The notes under the pieces are model-generated. The model had not been told where the DNA came from and ran no database searches. It saw only the letters and a program-made list of their open reading frames with translations. DNA of 64,000 bases, from positions 451,889-515,888 of the forward strand of contig NZ_BNJJ01000004.1 of assembly GCF_016587435.1 (NCBI RefSeq), written 5' to 3'. Each line of letters begins with the position of its first letter. Within the stretch, counting starts at the first letter, position 1. Source of the stretch: Dictyobacter formicarum (GTDB taxonomy: Bacteria > Chloroflexota > Ktedonobacteria > Ktedonobacterales > Ktedonobacteraceae). Below are positions 1-9,900 of this stretch, piece after piece. Made by a program: the position numbers and the translations under genes.

Positions 1-2
1 AC

Positions 3-350
3 GGTCCAGGCATCAACCCGATGTTAGATGAAGGAACACTGCGCGAACTTCTCGCCCCGGCAAAGGCTGATTTGGTGATCGTCGGGCATACCCATTTTCC
101 CCTGGAGCGCTGTGTCGATGGTGTACGTGTACTTAATTTGGGCAGTGTAAGCAATCCTATTACCCCACGTTTACAAGCCAGCTATGCCTTGCTCGAAGCT
201 GATACCAATGGTTATCAACTCCAGCCACGCTTCGTCGATTACGATCGCCAGGCTGTCATCGAAGCCATTCAGCAGATCTCTCATCCCGCAGCGTCGTTCT
301 TGACGCAATTTATGCGCGGCGAAAAGATCTCGTCATGGGTGCAAGCGTGA
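3..350 (+). CDS. Metallophosphoesterase, C-terminal part (5' end outside window)
   Basis: The reading frame is open from base 3, so the gene begins before the window and only about 115 C-terminal residues are visible. They contain GHTH in the context VIVGHTHFP, followed by NLGSVSNP. These are the last metal-ligand motif and the glycine-rich C-terminal signature of YfcE-like calcineurin-fold phosphodiesterases, which hydrolyse phosphoesters with a di-metal centre. The upstream metal-binding motifs cannot be checked. The substrate cannot be told from this fragment. No terminator-like hairpin is obvious after the stop, and the next gene starts 278 bases on. Confidence 0.8.
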   Translation, partial: GPGINPMLDEGTLRELLAPAKADLVIVGHTHFPLERCVDGVRVLNLGSVSNPITPRLQASYALLEADTNGYQLQPRFVDYDRQAVIEAIQQISHPAASFLTQFMRGEKISSWVQA

Positions 351-628
351 TTGTTCAGACGTACTCTGAAGTAACTCCCCGAGCGCGGTGCGCTGAAGGC
401 TTTGCGATGCAGCGTAAAACGCTCGGAGATAATAACGTTACTCCTGGGAACTTGCGTTCCTGCCTTGCAGCGGCCACCCACCACGAGCGTAGTCGTTTGA
501 GTTGAAGACGGCCAGGTAATCGAAGTCGGTGAAGCTTTCAGCTACAGTACACACCATACATCACTATACTAGGTAGATAAATATACGATGTATAAAAATT
601 GCATCCTTTTATATTCGGGAGAGAGTGA

Positions 629-1144
629 ATGGCACAATATATGCATGATGCACATTGTTTTAGCTGTCAGGTTATTGCAGGGAACGTGAGCCAACCTGGA
701 GGCGTTCTTTTTGAAAATGAATATTGGACTGTCAGAAGTAGATCGTACCCTGTTTTTATTCCCGGTTATCTCTTTATTATTCTTAAGCGGCATTGTGAAA
801 ATATTACACAATTAACAGAGGAAGAAGCAGGTGCTTTAGGACCAACTATCAAGAGAACGTGTAGCGCAATTGAGCATGTCATTGGCCCCGAACGCATATA
901 TGTTGCCTCATATGGCGAAGGGGTAAAACATATTCATTTCCATATTACCCCTCGTACTGCTTCCATGCCTGCTGGCAATGGAGCGGTCTTTCTTTACCAT
1001 CGTTGTAGAGAACTCCTCTATCGGTTAGGCATGAAGAGCGTCGCATACAGTGAGGCAGACACACTTCAAACCGTTTCTCTCCTTAAAGCACACCTAAGCG
1101 GCAATAGCTCAGCCGAGAGCGCCTCTTCGGTTGAAAAGGCATGA
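629..1144 (+). CDS. HIT-family nucleotide hydrolase/transferase
   Basis: A 171-residue protein with the histidine triad His101-Ile-His103-Phe-His105 in KHIHFHITPR, the catalytic loop of HIT proteins, which cleave nucleoside phosphoramidates or dinucleotides through a nucleotidyl-His intermediate. The N-terminal CFSC segment resembles the zinc-binding start of many HIT hydrolases, although the second half of a zinc site is not clear. Length fits the family (110-170). The start is the ATG behind GGGAGAGAG. The C-terminal 25 residues are Ser/Glu rich and probably disordered. It seems monocistronic. The substrate is not predictable from sequence. Confidence 0.85.
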   Translation: MAQYMHDAHCFSCQVIAGNVSQPGGVLFENEYWTVRSRSYPVFIPGYLFIILKRHCENITQLTEEEAGALGPTIKRTCSAIEHVIGPERIYVASYGEGVKHIHFHITPRTASMPAGNGAVFLYHRCRELLYRLGMKSVAYSEADTLQTVSLLKAHLSGNSSAESASSVEKA

Positions 1145-1211
1145 AGTGCACGTTGACGAGGCAGAGTAAAGTTCTCATTGACCATTGACTTGATCAAAGG
1201 ATATATGCCTT

Positions 1212-1796
1212 ATGAAAGAAGAGATTTATAGAAAAGCAAGTGCTTATGGGGTAGGAATACCGATCAAGAAATATTATACCTACTTCGTACCTGTTTTTTT
1301 GATTTGCGGCTTGCTTATGCTCGCTTCTGGTATTTGGTTGCTTGTAAAATCCGTGCCGGATTATCAAAACCGGTCATCGGCACAGCAATATTTTACAACT
1401 TATTATATGCAATGTAAGGGTTGTTCTGATGGTGCGAGAGCCAGGACAATGCTTGAAGTTCACTATGCATTGGAAGACTCATTGGATTATATATGGCAAG
1501 GAGGTATCTATATATGTACCTCATTTATTTTTCTTTTTGTGTGCTGGCTATATAGTCTTACCAAGTTGTATGTATGTAGCAATGGCCTTTTATTAATAGA
1601 TGGTAAAGAGGCAAATGCTATTCGTTGGAACGATGTGGTAGAGGTAAGAAAAGAGAAAAAAGGCAGATTTGCTATTTTTGTCCTGGAGAAAAAAGATCAG
1701 GAACAATTTTGCACCCCGAGTGGTATTATAGGTAAAAGTTTGCAAATAGCAATCGAACAAGGGACATCTGAATTTGTTACAACTGCAAATGTTTGA
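1212..1796 (+). CDS. Two-TM membrane protein with PH-like C-terminal domain
   Basis: A 194-residue protein I cannot assign to a characterised family. Two hydrophobic segments are visible, about residues 24-46 and 97-117, with a polar loop of about 50 residues containing a CKGC pair between them. The C-terminal 75 residues (LYVCSNGLLLIDGKE, then a basic strand and KKGRFAIFVLEKK) read like the beta-strand pattern of bacterial PH-like or DUF6585-type domains that follow membrane anchors. That reading is by eye only. The start ATG follows CAAAGGATATATGCCTT with AAAGGA as ribosome site. A strong hairpin lies 40 bases after the stop. Confidence 0.6.
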   Translation: MKEEIYRKASAYGVGIPIKKYYTYFVPVFLICGLLMLASGIWLLVKSVPDYQNRSSAQQYFTTYYMQCKGCSDGARARTMLEVHYALEDSLDYIWQGGIYICTSFIFLFVCWLYSLTKLYVCSNGLLLIDGKEANAIRWNDVVEVRKEKKGRFAIFVLEKKDQEQFCTPSGIIGKSLQIAIEQGTSEFVTTANV

Positions 1797-1838
1797 AGAC
1801 TGGTCTTTATCTTAAATGTTCTGTTTATGTAACTTACA

Positions 1839-1905
1839 TCAGTTACAGAGAGGATACCACACTTGCTTGAAAATGTGGCAAGCCTGGCATCCTCTCTGTA
1901 ACTGA
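1839..1905. terminator. Perfect 17-bp inverted repeat between convergent genes
   Basis: The arms 1839-1855 and 1889-1905 are exact reverse complements, with further partial pairing inside the loop (CCACA with TGTGG). There is no T-tract on either side. The position between two convergent stops suggests a bidirectional terminator or mRNA end-protecting hairpin. Confidence 0.6.
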
Positions 1906-1939
1906 CGCTAATAGTTATAGACGATATTACAGCAGCCTG

Positions 1940-2212
1940 TCATAGGCGGCGTTTGTAGGAGAGGCTGCTCCAGACTACGACCAGCATGATGGCTGCGATG
2001 ATCGTACTTATTAGTGGAACGCCTTCGATACTAGGTTCACCGGCGATATGAAAATGAAAGAATCCGACGATTAGAAAGATGGCAAACAGGCCGACCATAA
2101 TTGCACCCAGGATACCGGCTGGCGCGCGCCGACCGGCAATGAATTCACCCAGGATCCCAACCAGGGCAGCGATCACAATCCAGACAATTAATTGTGTTAC
2201 TGTGACTTCCAT
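1940..2212 (-). CDS. GlsB/YeaQ/YmgE-type (transglycosylase-associated) membrane protein
   Basis: A 90-residue, very hydrophobic protein with three predicted membrane helices (about residues 5-25, 33-55 and 65-82). The GILGEFIAGRRAPAGILGAIMVG segment carries the Gly-rich pattern of the GlsB/YeaQ/YmgE stress-response membrane family. The historical name implies lytic transglycosylase activity, but members have no recognisable catalytic site and their function is unknown. The start has an ideal CGGAGG site 7-8 bases upstream. It is single, convergent with the preceding gene and transcribed away from the SDR gene. Confidence 0.85.
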   Translation of the reverse strand: MEVTVTQLIVWIVIAALVGILGEFIAGRRAPAGILGAIMVGLFAIFLIVGFFHFHIAGEPSIEGVPLISTIIAAIMLVVVWSSLSYKRRL

Positions 2213-2511
2213 GTGTAACCTCCGTGTATAACATGAAATGAGATGAATAATATAATACTTTATTCACGAACAAAGTTTAGTAGGAGACTCAACATCAGGC
2301 ATGAGTAGAAAAAGATGCCTGTATGTATGGATATAACTCTTTGTTTCTTATAGTTTAAAGGTGATTGTGCCTGATCTGCTGTAGCGGGCTCCTCTATGTG
2401 TAACTAACATGGATGTAGTATCCTGATATTGATGTAACATAGTGCAATAAACACATCAGTATTGAAAATGCATCTCTAGCACAGTTATTGAAAATAATCA
2501 AGGAGATGATG

Positions 2512-3252
2512 ATGGATTTATACGGTAAGGTGGCCCTGGTGACCGGAGCTAGCAGTGGCATCGGATATGCGACGGCGCGCAGATTGGCCGAGGAGGGGGC
2601 CGACGTAGTGATTGGCTATGGGCGGCAGGCTCAACCCGCTCAGGATCTGGCAAACTCTATCAAGCAGATGGGGCAGCGGGCGATGGCTGTTCAGGCTGAT
2701 CTGGGTGATCCAGACCAGGTAGTGAAACTGGCGGATACCGCTCTGGCAGAAATGGGGCAGGTGGATATTTTGATCAGCAATGCTGGTCGAGGCCAGCAGA
2801 TGTCGTTGGAACAACTGACGCAGGAAGAATGGGACACCACCATGAATATCAATGTGCGCCCCGCGTTTCTGCTCTCGCAGCGCCTGGTACCGGGCATGCG
2901 CGCTCGTGGCTGGGGGCGTATTATCTTTGTCTCTTCAGTCGCCGCCTTTACGGGAGGTATTGTGGGACCGCATTACGCCACTTCCAAAGCGGCGCTACTG
3001 GGTTTGACACACTCACTGGCCAGTAGCCTGGCTCAGTATGGTATTACCGTCAACACGGTGGCTCCAGCTTTGATTGAGCAGACAGGGATGCTGCCAGGTG
3101 GGCCAGAGGCGGCACAAAGCCTGATTGCCCGCATCCCTGTCGGACGCTTAGGGACGCCCGCAGATGTGGCTGAAAGTATCCTGTCATTGGTGGATAATAG
3201 CTACATAACTAACCAGACATTGTTAATTGATGGTGGAATGTATCCACATTAA
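2512..3252 (+). CDS. Short-chain dehydrogenase/reductase, FabG-like
   Basis: A 246-residue classical SDR, probably NADPH-dependent 3-oxoacyl-ACP reductase-like. It has the cofactor motif TGASSGIG (residues 11-18), NAG (90-92), catalytic Ser142, Tyr155 and Lys159 (YATSK), and a C-terminal DGG. An upstream in-frame TTG (2488) and two ATGs (2506, 2509) exist, but AAGGAG at 2500-2505 is 6 bases from the ATG at 2512, which is therefore preferred. It lies 670 bases before the polyketide synthase on the same strand. A role in supplying or reducing its substrates is possible but unproven, because the long AT-rich gap argues against one operon. Confidence 0.85.
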   Translation: MDLYGKVALVTGASSGIGYATARRLAEEGADVVIGYGRQAQPAQDLANSIKQMGQRAMAVQADLGDPDQVVKLADTALAEMGQVDILISNAGRGQQMSLEQLTQEEWDTTMNINVRPAFLLSQRLVPGMRARGWGRIIFVSSVAAFTGGIVGPHYATSKAALLGLTHSLASSLAQYGITVNTVAPALIEQTGMLPGGPEAAQSLIARIPVGRLGTPADVAESILSLVDNSYITNQTLLIDGGMYPH

Positions 3253-3919
3253 CAGCATAGAAAGATCAGTTTATAATAAGCATAATCGCGCTGAAGAGTC
3301 TACATGCCCATTACATGCGCTCTACGTGGAGAGGAGATATCGCCCGCCAGAGGTGATATGACGCTATGGATCTTACACCAGCTCGCTGGATATGGTTCCC
3401 ATCTGAGCGTACCCTGCCCACCAATACATTTGTTTTGTTTCGCCGCACATGCATGCGTCTTCTGGCAATCTGACAGCTTAAATTAAATGCCAGAATAAAT
3501 GGATGTAATTCGAGTAGAGCTCTTGATTCTGTACTTAGTTAAAGCTTCTCGTACCGATATTCCCCAGTTTGCAATTGATGATGAGAATGTTCTCAAAAAT
3601 ATATACATAAGAACAATACATATTTATATGGTTGGTATTGCAAAATTGCGATACATATGTAGCATTGCTATTGCAATATTTGAAGATTATGAGGGTGAAT
3701 GTAGCAATAGCAGATGTGCTGCTGAGTATGTTGTATAAAAAATGCATAAAATTTAAAGACTGCGTTATAGGAGTATGGTAATAGTAATATGGTAATTGTT
3801 TAGGCTGATGGTTATAATTGCTAATGTTGTTACATTGTATAAATTTAGATGTAACAACATTACACAGGATAGTTTTCATTTGGAGAATAATTGTTTATGC
3901 TTTTAAGGAGCCAGCGTTC
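3253..3919. other. AT-rich leader region upstream of the polyketide synthase
   Basis: This spacer of about 670 bases has no convincing gene: the small open frames at 3304-3486 and 3499-3738 lack ribosome sites and recognisable sequence. Composition becomes strongly AT-rich from about 3480, unlike the flanking genes. It ends in a 14-bp inverted repeat (3822-3862) near the synthase start. It probably holds the promoter and long 5' leader of the synthase. Confidence 0.5.
3822..3862 (+). promoter_or_regulatory. Candidate operator/promoter of the polyketide synthase
   Basis: Perfect 14-bp inverted repeat TAATGTTGTTACAT (3822-3835) and its complement (3849-3862), separated by 13 bases that contain TATAAA (3838-3843), a possible -10 box. 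No good -35 is seen. An operator overlapping the -10 box 58 bases before the start codon would suit a dimeric repressor; an RNA hairpin is the alternative. Confidence 0.4.
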
Positions 3920-6900
3920 ATGTCAGTAAAAGAGCCTGTGGCTATTGTGGGTATGGGATGTCGTTTTCCAGGAGCAAAAAACTTGAGTGCATTCTGGCAA
4001 CTTTTGCTGGATGGAACAGATGCAATCAAGGAAATACCAGCCGAACGTTTTGATGTTGATGCGGTGTATGATCCTACTCCTGGGTCGGCGGGCAAGCTGA
4101 TTACGCGTTGGGGTGGTTTCCTCGAAGATATCGATCAGTTTGATCCTTACTTCTTTGGTATATCGCCTCGCGAAGCTGCACGCATGGATCCGCAACAACG
4201 TTTGCTGCTGGAGGTTGCCTGGGAGGCTCTAGAAGATGCAGGTATTCCTGCTGAGAAGCTGGTTGGCTCTGCGACTGGTGTGTTTGTAGGGATGTCAACC
4301 AATGATTATGAAGATCTCGCGTTTCAGAACAAAGAGAGTATTGACCTGTATATGATGACCGGTTGCTCGCGGGGAGTTGCTTCTGGTCGGATTTCTTACA
4401 TTTTAGATTTGCAGGGACCGAGCATGACCATCGATACGGCCTGCTCATCGTCGCTGGTGGCGGTGCACCTGGCTTGCCAAAGCATTTGGAGCGGAGAATG
4501 TACATTGGCGCTGGCCGGGGGAACAAATCTGATTTTGGGGCCAGAGCAAGGATTGGGTTTTTCTAAGATGGGGCTGCTCGCTCCTGATGGGCGCTGCAAG
4601 ACCTTTGATGCTCGTGCAAACGGATTTGTACGTAGCGAAGGAGTTGGAACGGTTGTCCTCAAGCCACTCTCTCAGGCCCTGGCTGATCGAGATCCCATTT
4701 ATTGTGTTATTCGAGGCAGCGCGGTCAATAACGATGGGCGTACCAGTGGCCTCCTTGTCACGCCCGGCGTGAAGTCGCAAGAAGATGTTATGCGTAAAGC
4801 CTATCTGGACGCAGGCGTTGCTCCCGAGCAAGTACAGTATGTCGAGGCACATGGAACCGGTACCATTGTCGGAGACAGAGTTGAAGTTACTGCCATTGGC
4901 ACGGTATGCGGAGCGAAGCGTCCGCAGGACCAGCCCTGTCTGATCGGCTCCGTTAAAACGAATATAGGGCACAGCGAGGGAGCGGCCGGCATGGCGGGCC
5001 TGCTCAAGGTTGCGCTCTCTTTAAAGCATGGATTGATCCCTCCCAATCTGCATCTGCAGCAGCCGCATCCACAATTGCCCCTGCAGGAATTACATCTGCA
5101 GATACCACAGGAGATTACTCGCTGGCGCAAGGATGGGCGACCTGCGCTGGCCGGTGTGAGTAGCTTTGGAATTTCCGCCACCAATGCGCATATGGTACTG
5201 GAGCAGGCGCCGAGCAACATACAGGTGAGTAGCTCGCGAGGTAGCCAGACGGAGCAGCCACTGGCGCATCTCTTGACCCTCTCCGCTCAGACATCAGAAG
5301 CATTGATCGCGCTGGCTCGGGTCTATCAGGAACATTTTGGATGCCGTGCAGGGGATGCCGCTATCAACTTCAGCGATATATGTTATACCGCTAATTGTCG
5401 CCGCAGCCAGCATAGTCAGCGCCTGGCTGTTGTCGCGCACAGCACAAACGAGATGCTGGAGCAATTAGCAGCATTTGTGCAGGGCGAAGACAGACAAGGA
5501 ATCGTCGCAGGCACCGCCCCATCGCAGACGCCAAAGATTGCTTTTGTGTTTCCCGGACAGGGCTCACAGTGGTTGGGCATGGGCCGTGAACTGTTACAAC
5601 AAGAACCGATCTTCCGGCAGACACTGGAGCAATGTGAAAGCTTGATGCGCCCGTTTGTCGATTGGTCGCTGCTAGATATATTGATCAACGTTGATGACAT
5701 GGAGTTGCTCAATCGCATCGATATCGTGCAGCCCGCCTTGTTCTCGATCGAACTGGCGCTGGCTGCCCTCTGGAGGTCCTGGGGCATTCAACCTGATGCG
5801 GTCGTGGGACATAGTATGGGAGAACTGGCGGCCGCCGTGGTTGCTGGGGCCTTGAGTGCGCAAGATGCCATGCAGGTCATCTGCCAGCGCAGCCTGCTGC
5901 TTAAACGAGTTGCTGGCAAAGGCTGTATGGCCGTGGTGGAGCTCTCATTGCCAGAGGCGCAAAAATTGTTGATTGGCTACGAGGAACAGGTCTCTATTGC
6001 GACCAGCAATGGTCCAAACACCACCGTACTGGCTGGCGACCTGGCCAGTATTGAAATTTTGATGCAGAAACTGCAAAAGCAGAAGATCTATTGTAGCCTG
6101 ATTCGCGTTGATGTAGCATCACATAGCGCCCATATGGATGTTTTGTTGCCCGAACTGCGGCAAGCTCTGCTGAATCTACAACCACAGGAAGCCTCAATCG
6201 CTTTTTATTCGACGGTGACGGCCAGCCCGCTTGATGCATCGATGCAGTTGGATGCGGGCTATTGGGCCCAGAATATTCGCCAGCCGGTATTGTTTTATCC
6301 CACCATCAAACGTTTGCTGGAGGATGATTATCATATCTTCCTGGAAATAAGCCCGCATCCTATTCTCATGGGTGCTGTGAAGGAGACCCTGCAATCAGAA
6401 ACGCGTGCAGGCACCGCGCTGCCCTCTCTACGGCGTGCCATGCCCGAACGAGCCACGTTGCTTGAAACACTTGGCCATCTCTATACCCGTGGCGTCAATA
6501 TTGATTTTAATCAATTTTATGTTGAGACTGGACAATGTATTCCCGTGCCGACCTATCCCTGGCAGCGCGAGCGTTTCTGGCTAACAGAGCATGATACCAG
6601 GCCGGTGCCGGTGACAAAGCGTGGTCATGCCAGGACGCGCCCCGGTAGTGCCAGCGGTCATCCTATGCTGGGACCATGGATGACTTCGGCGGCGCGACCC
6701 GGTGAGTATTGCTGGGAATTCGATCTGGACTGCGACACTTTTGCGTATCTGCGCGACCATCGTATGCAGGATAACGCTATCTTACCGGCTACAGCCTACC
6801 TGGAACTGGCCCTGGCGGCGGCCAGAGAAATCTTTGGCGTGGGTAGTTATCCGTTAGAGCATGTTGTATTCAAGAAAGCGTTGTTCCTGCCCGAAGATAG

Positions 6901-9900
6901 TGTGCAGCATATGCAGCTCATTATTGCGCCGGAAATGCCTGGCAGCGCCTCATTCCAATTGTTTAGCTTACAGGATGAGCAGGTATCGACGCAGAGCCAG
7001 TGGGAGCTGCATGCACAGGGTAGGCTGCTGTTGCGCCAGGATGCGCAACACGCCGCTGAAATACTGCCGATGGCGCTGGAACAGATGCAAAGGCAGTCTT
7101 CACATGTCATAGCGGGAGATGCCCATTATCAACAGATGAGCGCGGTTGGACTCCAGTATGGCCCGGCTTTCCGTGGCGTTGAGCGCATATGGCAAGCGGA
7201 TGGCCAGGCACTCTGCCAGATAGCAGTGGCGACCGATATAGCCTCCAATATTGATAAATATCAATTTCATCCGGCCTTGTTTGATGCCTGCCTGCAAACC
7301 GTGTTAGCGGCACTGCCACCGCATATACTGGCCGACGAAGAGGCGAAGGGGCCGATTGTACCAATCCAGATCGAGCATATGCAGCTTTATCAGCCGATTC
7401 ACACAGGCTTATGGAGCTATGCTTGCATGAGCCTGGAGCAGCCGGAGCAGAGCAATCAGTTTGAACTTTGCTGGGAAATTTTTAACCAGGAGGGACAACG
7501 CGTGCTGGAGGCTCGCGGGGTGCGACTACAACGCCTCGGAACCGAAACCAGGCCAGCCTCGCAGACAGACGAAGCAGAGATTACCGATTGGCTGTACGAA
7601 ATCCAATGGACAGAAGAGAGAGCGGATGAGGAGCACTCGGTTGGTGCGGCTGCTGCCCGGCAACGCGAAAAGGGGAGCTGGCTTATCCTGGCCGATCGCC
7701 TGGGGGTGGCGCAGCAGGTAGCCGAATTCCTGCATACGTCTGGTGACAACGTCATTTTCGTTTATCCGGGCGACACTTTTCAGGAATTGATCCCCTTTGC
7801 CCATTATCAGCTCAATCCGGCACGGCCCGCTGAGTTTCGACAGTTTCTGCAGACCGTCTGCGAGGCTAATCTGTCCCCCTGCCATGGTATTCTCCATTTC
7901 TGGAGCCTGGAGGCCCAATCTTCAGGGGGTGTAGAGCTGGCAACGTTAGCGGAGGCAGAGTTGCTTGGATGCGGCAGTACCCTGCACCTGTTGCAGGCAA
8001 TAGAACAGATCTCATGGCAGCAGCTACCGCGTCTGTGGCTGATTACCAATGGGGTGCAGGCTATCGACCAGGGTAGCCCGACGATCTCAGTTGCTCAATC
8101 CCCCCTATGGGGACTGGGGCGGACCATCGTTTACGAGCATCCCGAGTTGCGCTGCGCCCGCGTGGACCTGGGAGCGGATATACGGCCAGCGGAGATCCAA
8201 TCTTTATTCCAACTCATTTATAATGATGCTCCTGAAGATCAAATTGCTCTACGTGGTTATCAACGCTATATGGCGCGACTGAGCAAGGTTGATCCAATCA
8301 CCCTGAATACTGTGCCAGCAACACGCTCATTTGAGCGTGGTAATCCTCTATTGCATAATGTGCAGCCCTGTCGTATAGACATTCCGACTCCTGGTAGCCT
8401 GGATAACCTGTGTCTGACTCCCACCAGCCGTACAAAGCCGGGACCTGGTGAGGTCGAGATACAGGTCAGCGCCGCTGGCTTGAATTTTAAAGACGTTTTG
8501 TTTGCGCTGGGGATGCTCGATTACCAGCACGGTGCCGTCCATTTTGGACATGAGTGTGCCGGCCGCATTACCGCCCTGGGTGAGGGTGTGGAGGGACTGC
8601 ATGTTGGAGATGAAGTCATTGCAGTCAGCGCACCAGCCTGCTTCAGTCGCTTTGTGGTCAAACAGGCTAGTTTTGTTGTTCCTAAGCCCAGACATCTTAG
8701 CTTTGAAGAGGCGGCAACAACCTCGATTGTGTTTTTGACCGCATACTATGCCCTCACCTATGTCGGTCGACTGATGAAAGGTGAGCGTGTCCTGATCCAT
8801 GCGGCCAGCGGCGGCGTCGGACTGGCCGCGGTCCAGATCGCCCGACAGATCGGTGCTGAAATCTTTGCGACGGCCGGAAGTCCCGAGAAGCGTGAATTTT
8901 TGCGCTCTCTGGGCATTCAACACGTGATGGATTCGCGCTCTCTGAGTTTTGCTGATGAGATCATGGAACTCACGCACGGTCAGGGTGTAGATGTCGTGCT
9001 GAACTCGCTGGCCGGCGAAGCGCTGACCAGGAGCTTTGCGTTGCTGGCCAACCACGGACGCTTCCTGGAGCTGGGTAAAAAAGACATTCAGCACAATAGC
9101 CGCTTGAACCTGGCACCATTTGAAAAGAATCTCTCTTTTTCCGCCATCGACATTTCGCTACTGTTGCGCGAGCGTCCGCAACTGATGATGTCGATGTTAC
9201 GAGAGATTCTACTGCAGTTTGAATCGCGCACATTTACGCCACTGCCGACGCGGACCTTCCCGCTAGCTGAGACCATCGATGCCTTCCGCTGGCTGGCCCA
9301 GGCGCGTCAGATCGGTAAAGTTGCGATCTCATTTGAGTCCGTCGCCGCTGAAAAAAAGACGACAACAGTATCCGAGCGCAGCCTGTTCAAAGCCAGTAGT
9401 ACCTACCTAATCACCGGGGGATTAGGGGGATTAGGTCTCACCATTGTCCAATGGATGGTTGAGCAGGGGGCCAGGCATATCGTGCTGGTGGGTAGAAGTT
9501 CTCCCTCCGAGAGTGCCCAGAAAATTCTGGCTGAGCTGAAGAGGCAAGATGTCGACGTCGTCGTCGCGCAGGCCGATATCACCGATCGGCAGCAAGTAGC
9601 CAATGTGTTGAACCAGGTCAAGGTCAGCATGCCGCCGTTGCGAGGTATTCTACATGCGGCAGCCATCTTAAAAGATGGCATCTTATTGCAAACCAGCATC
9701 GAACGTCTGCAAGAAGTTATGGCACCAAAGATGCTGGGCGCCTGGAATCTCCATAGCCTCACTGCTGATCTGCCGCTGGACTTCTTTGTCTGCTTCTCTT
9801 CGACGGCATCACTGATTGGTTTGCCCGGGCAGGGAAATTACTCAGCGGCCAATGCTTTCCTGGATGCGCTGGCCCATTATCGTCGGGCACAAGGTCTGGC

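Noticed and set aside
3304..3486. 60-residue open frame between the SDR and PKS genes
   Set aside because: No ribosome site, no recognisable sequence, odd composition; kept only as part of the spacer.
3818..3919. N-terminal extension of the PKS to 3818
   Set aside because: The extra 34 residues cross the inverted repeat and the AAGGAG site; the KS domain begins right after the ATG at 3920.
8348..9094. 248-residue frame antisense to the PKS ER domain
   Set aside because: A shadow of a codon-biased gene; no start signal or protein-like pattern.
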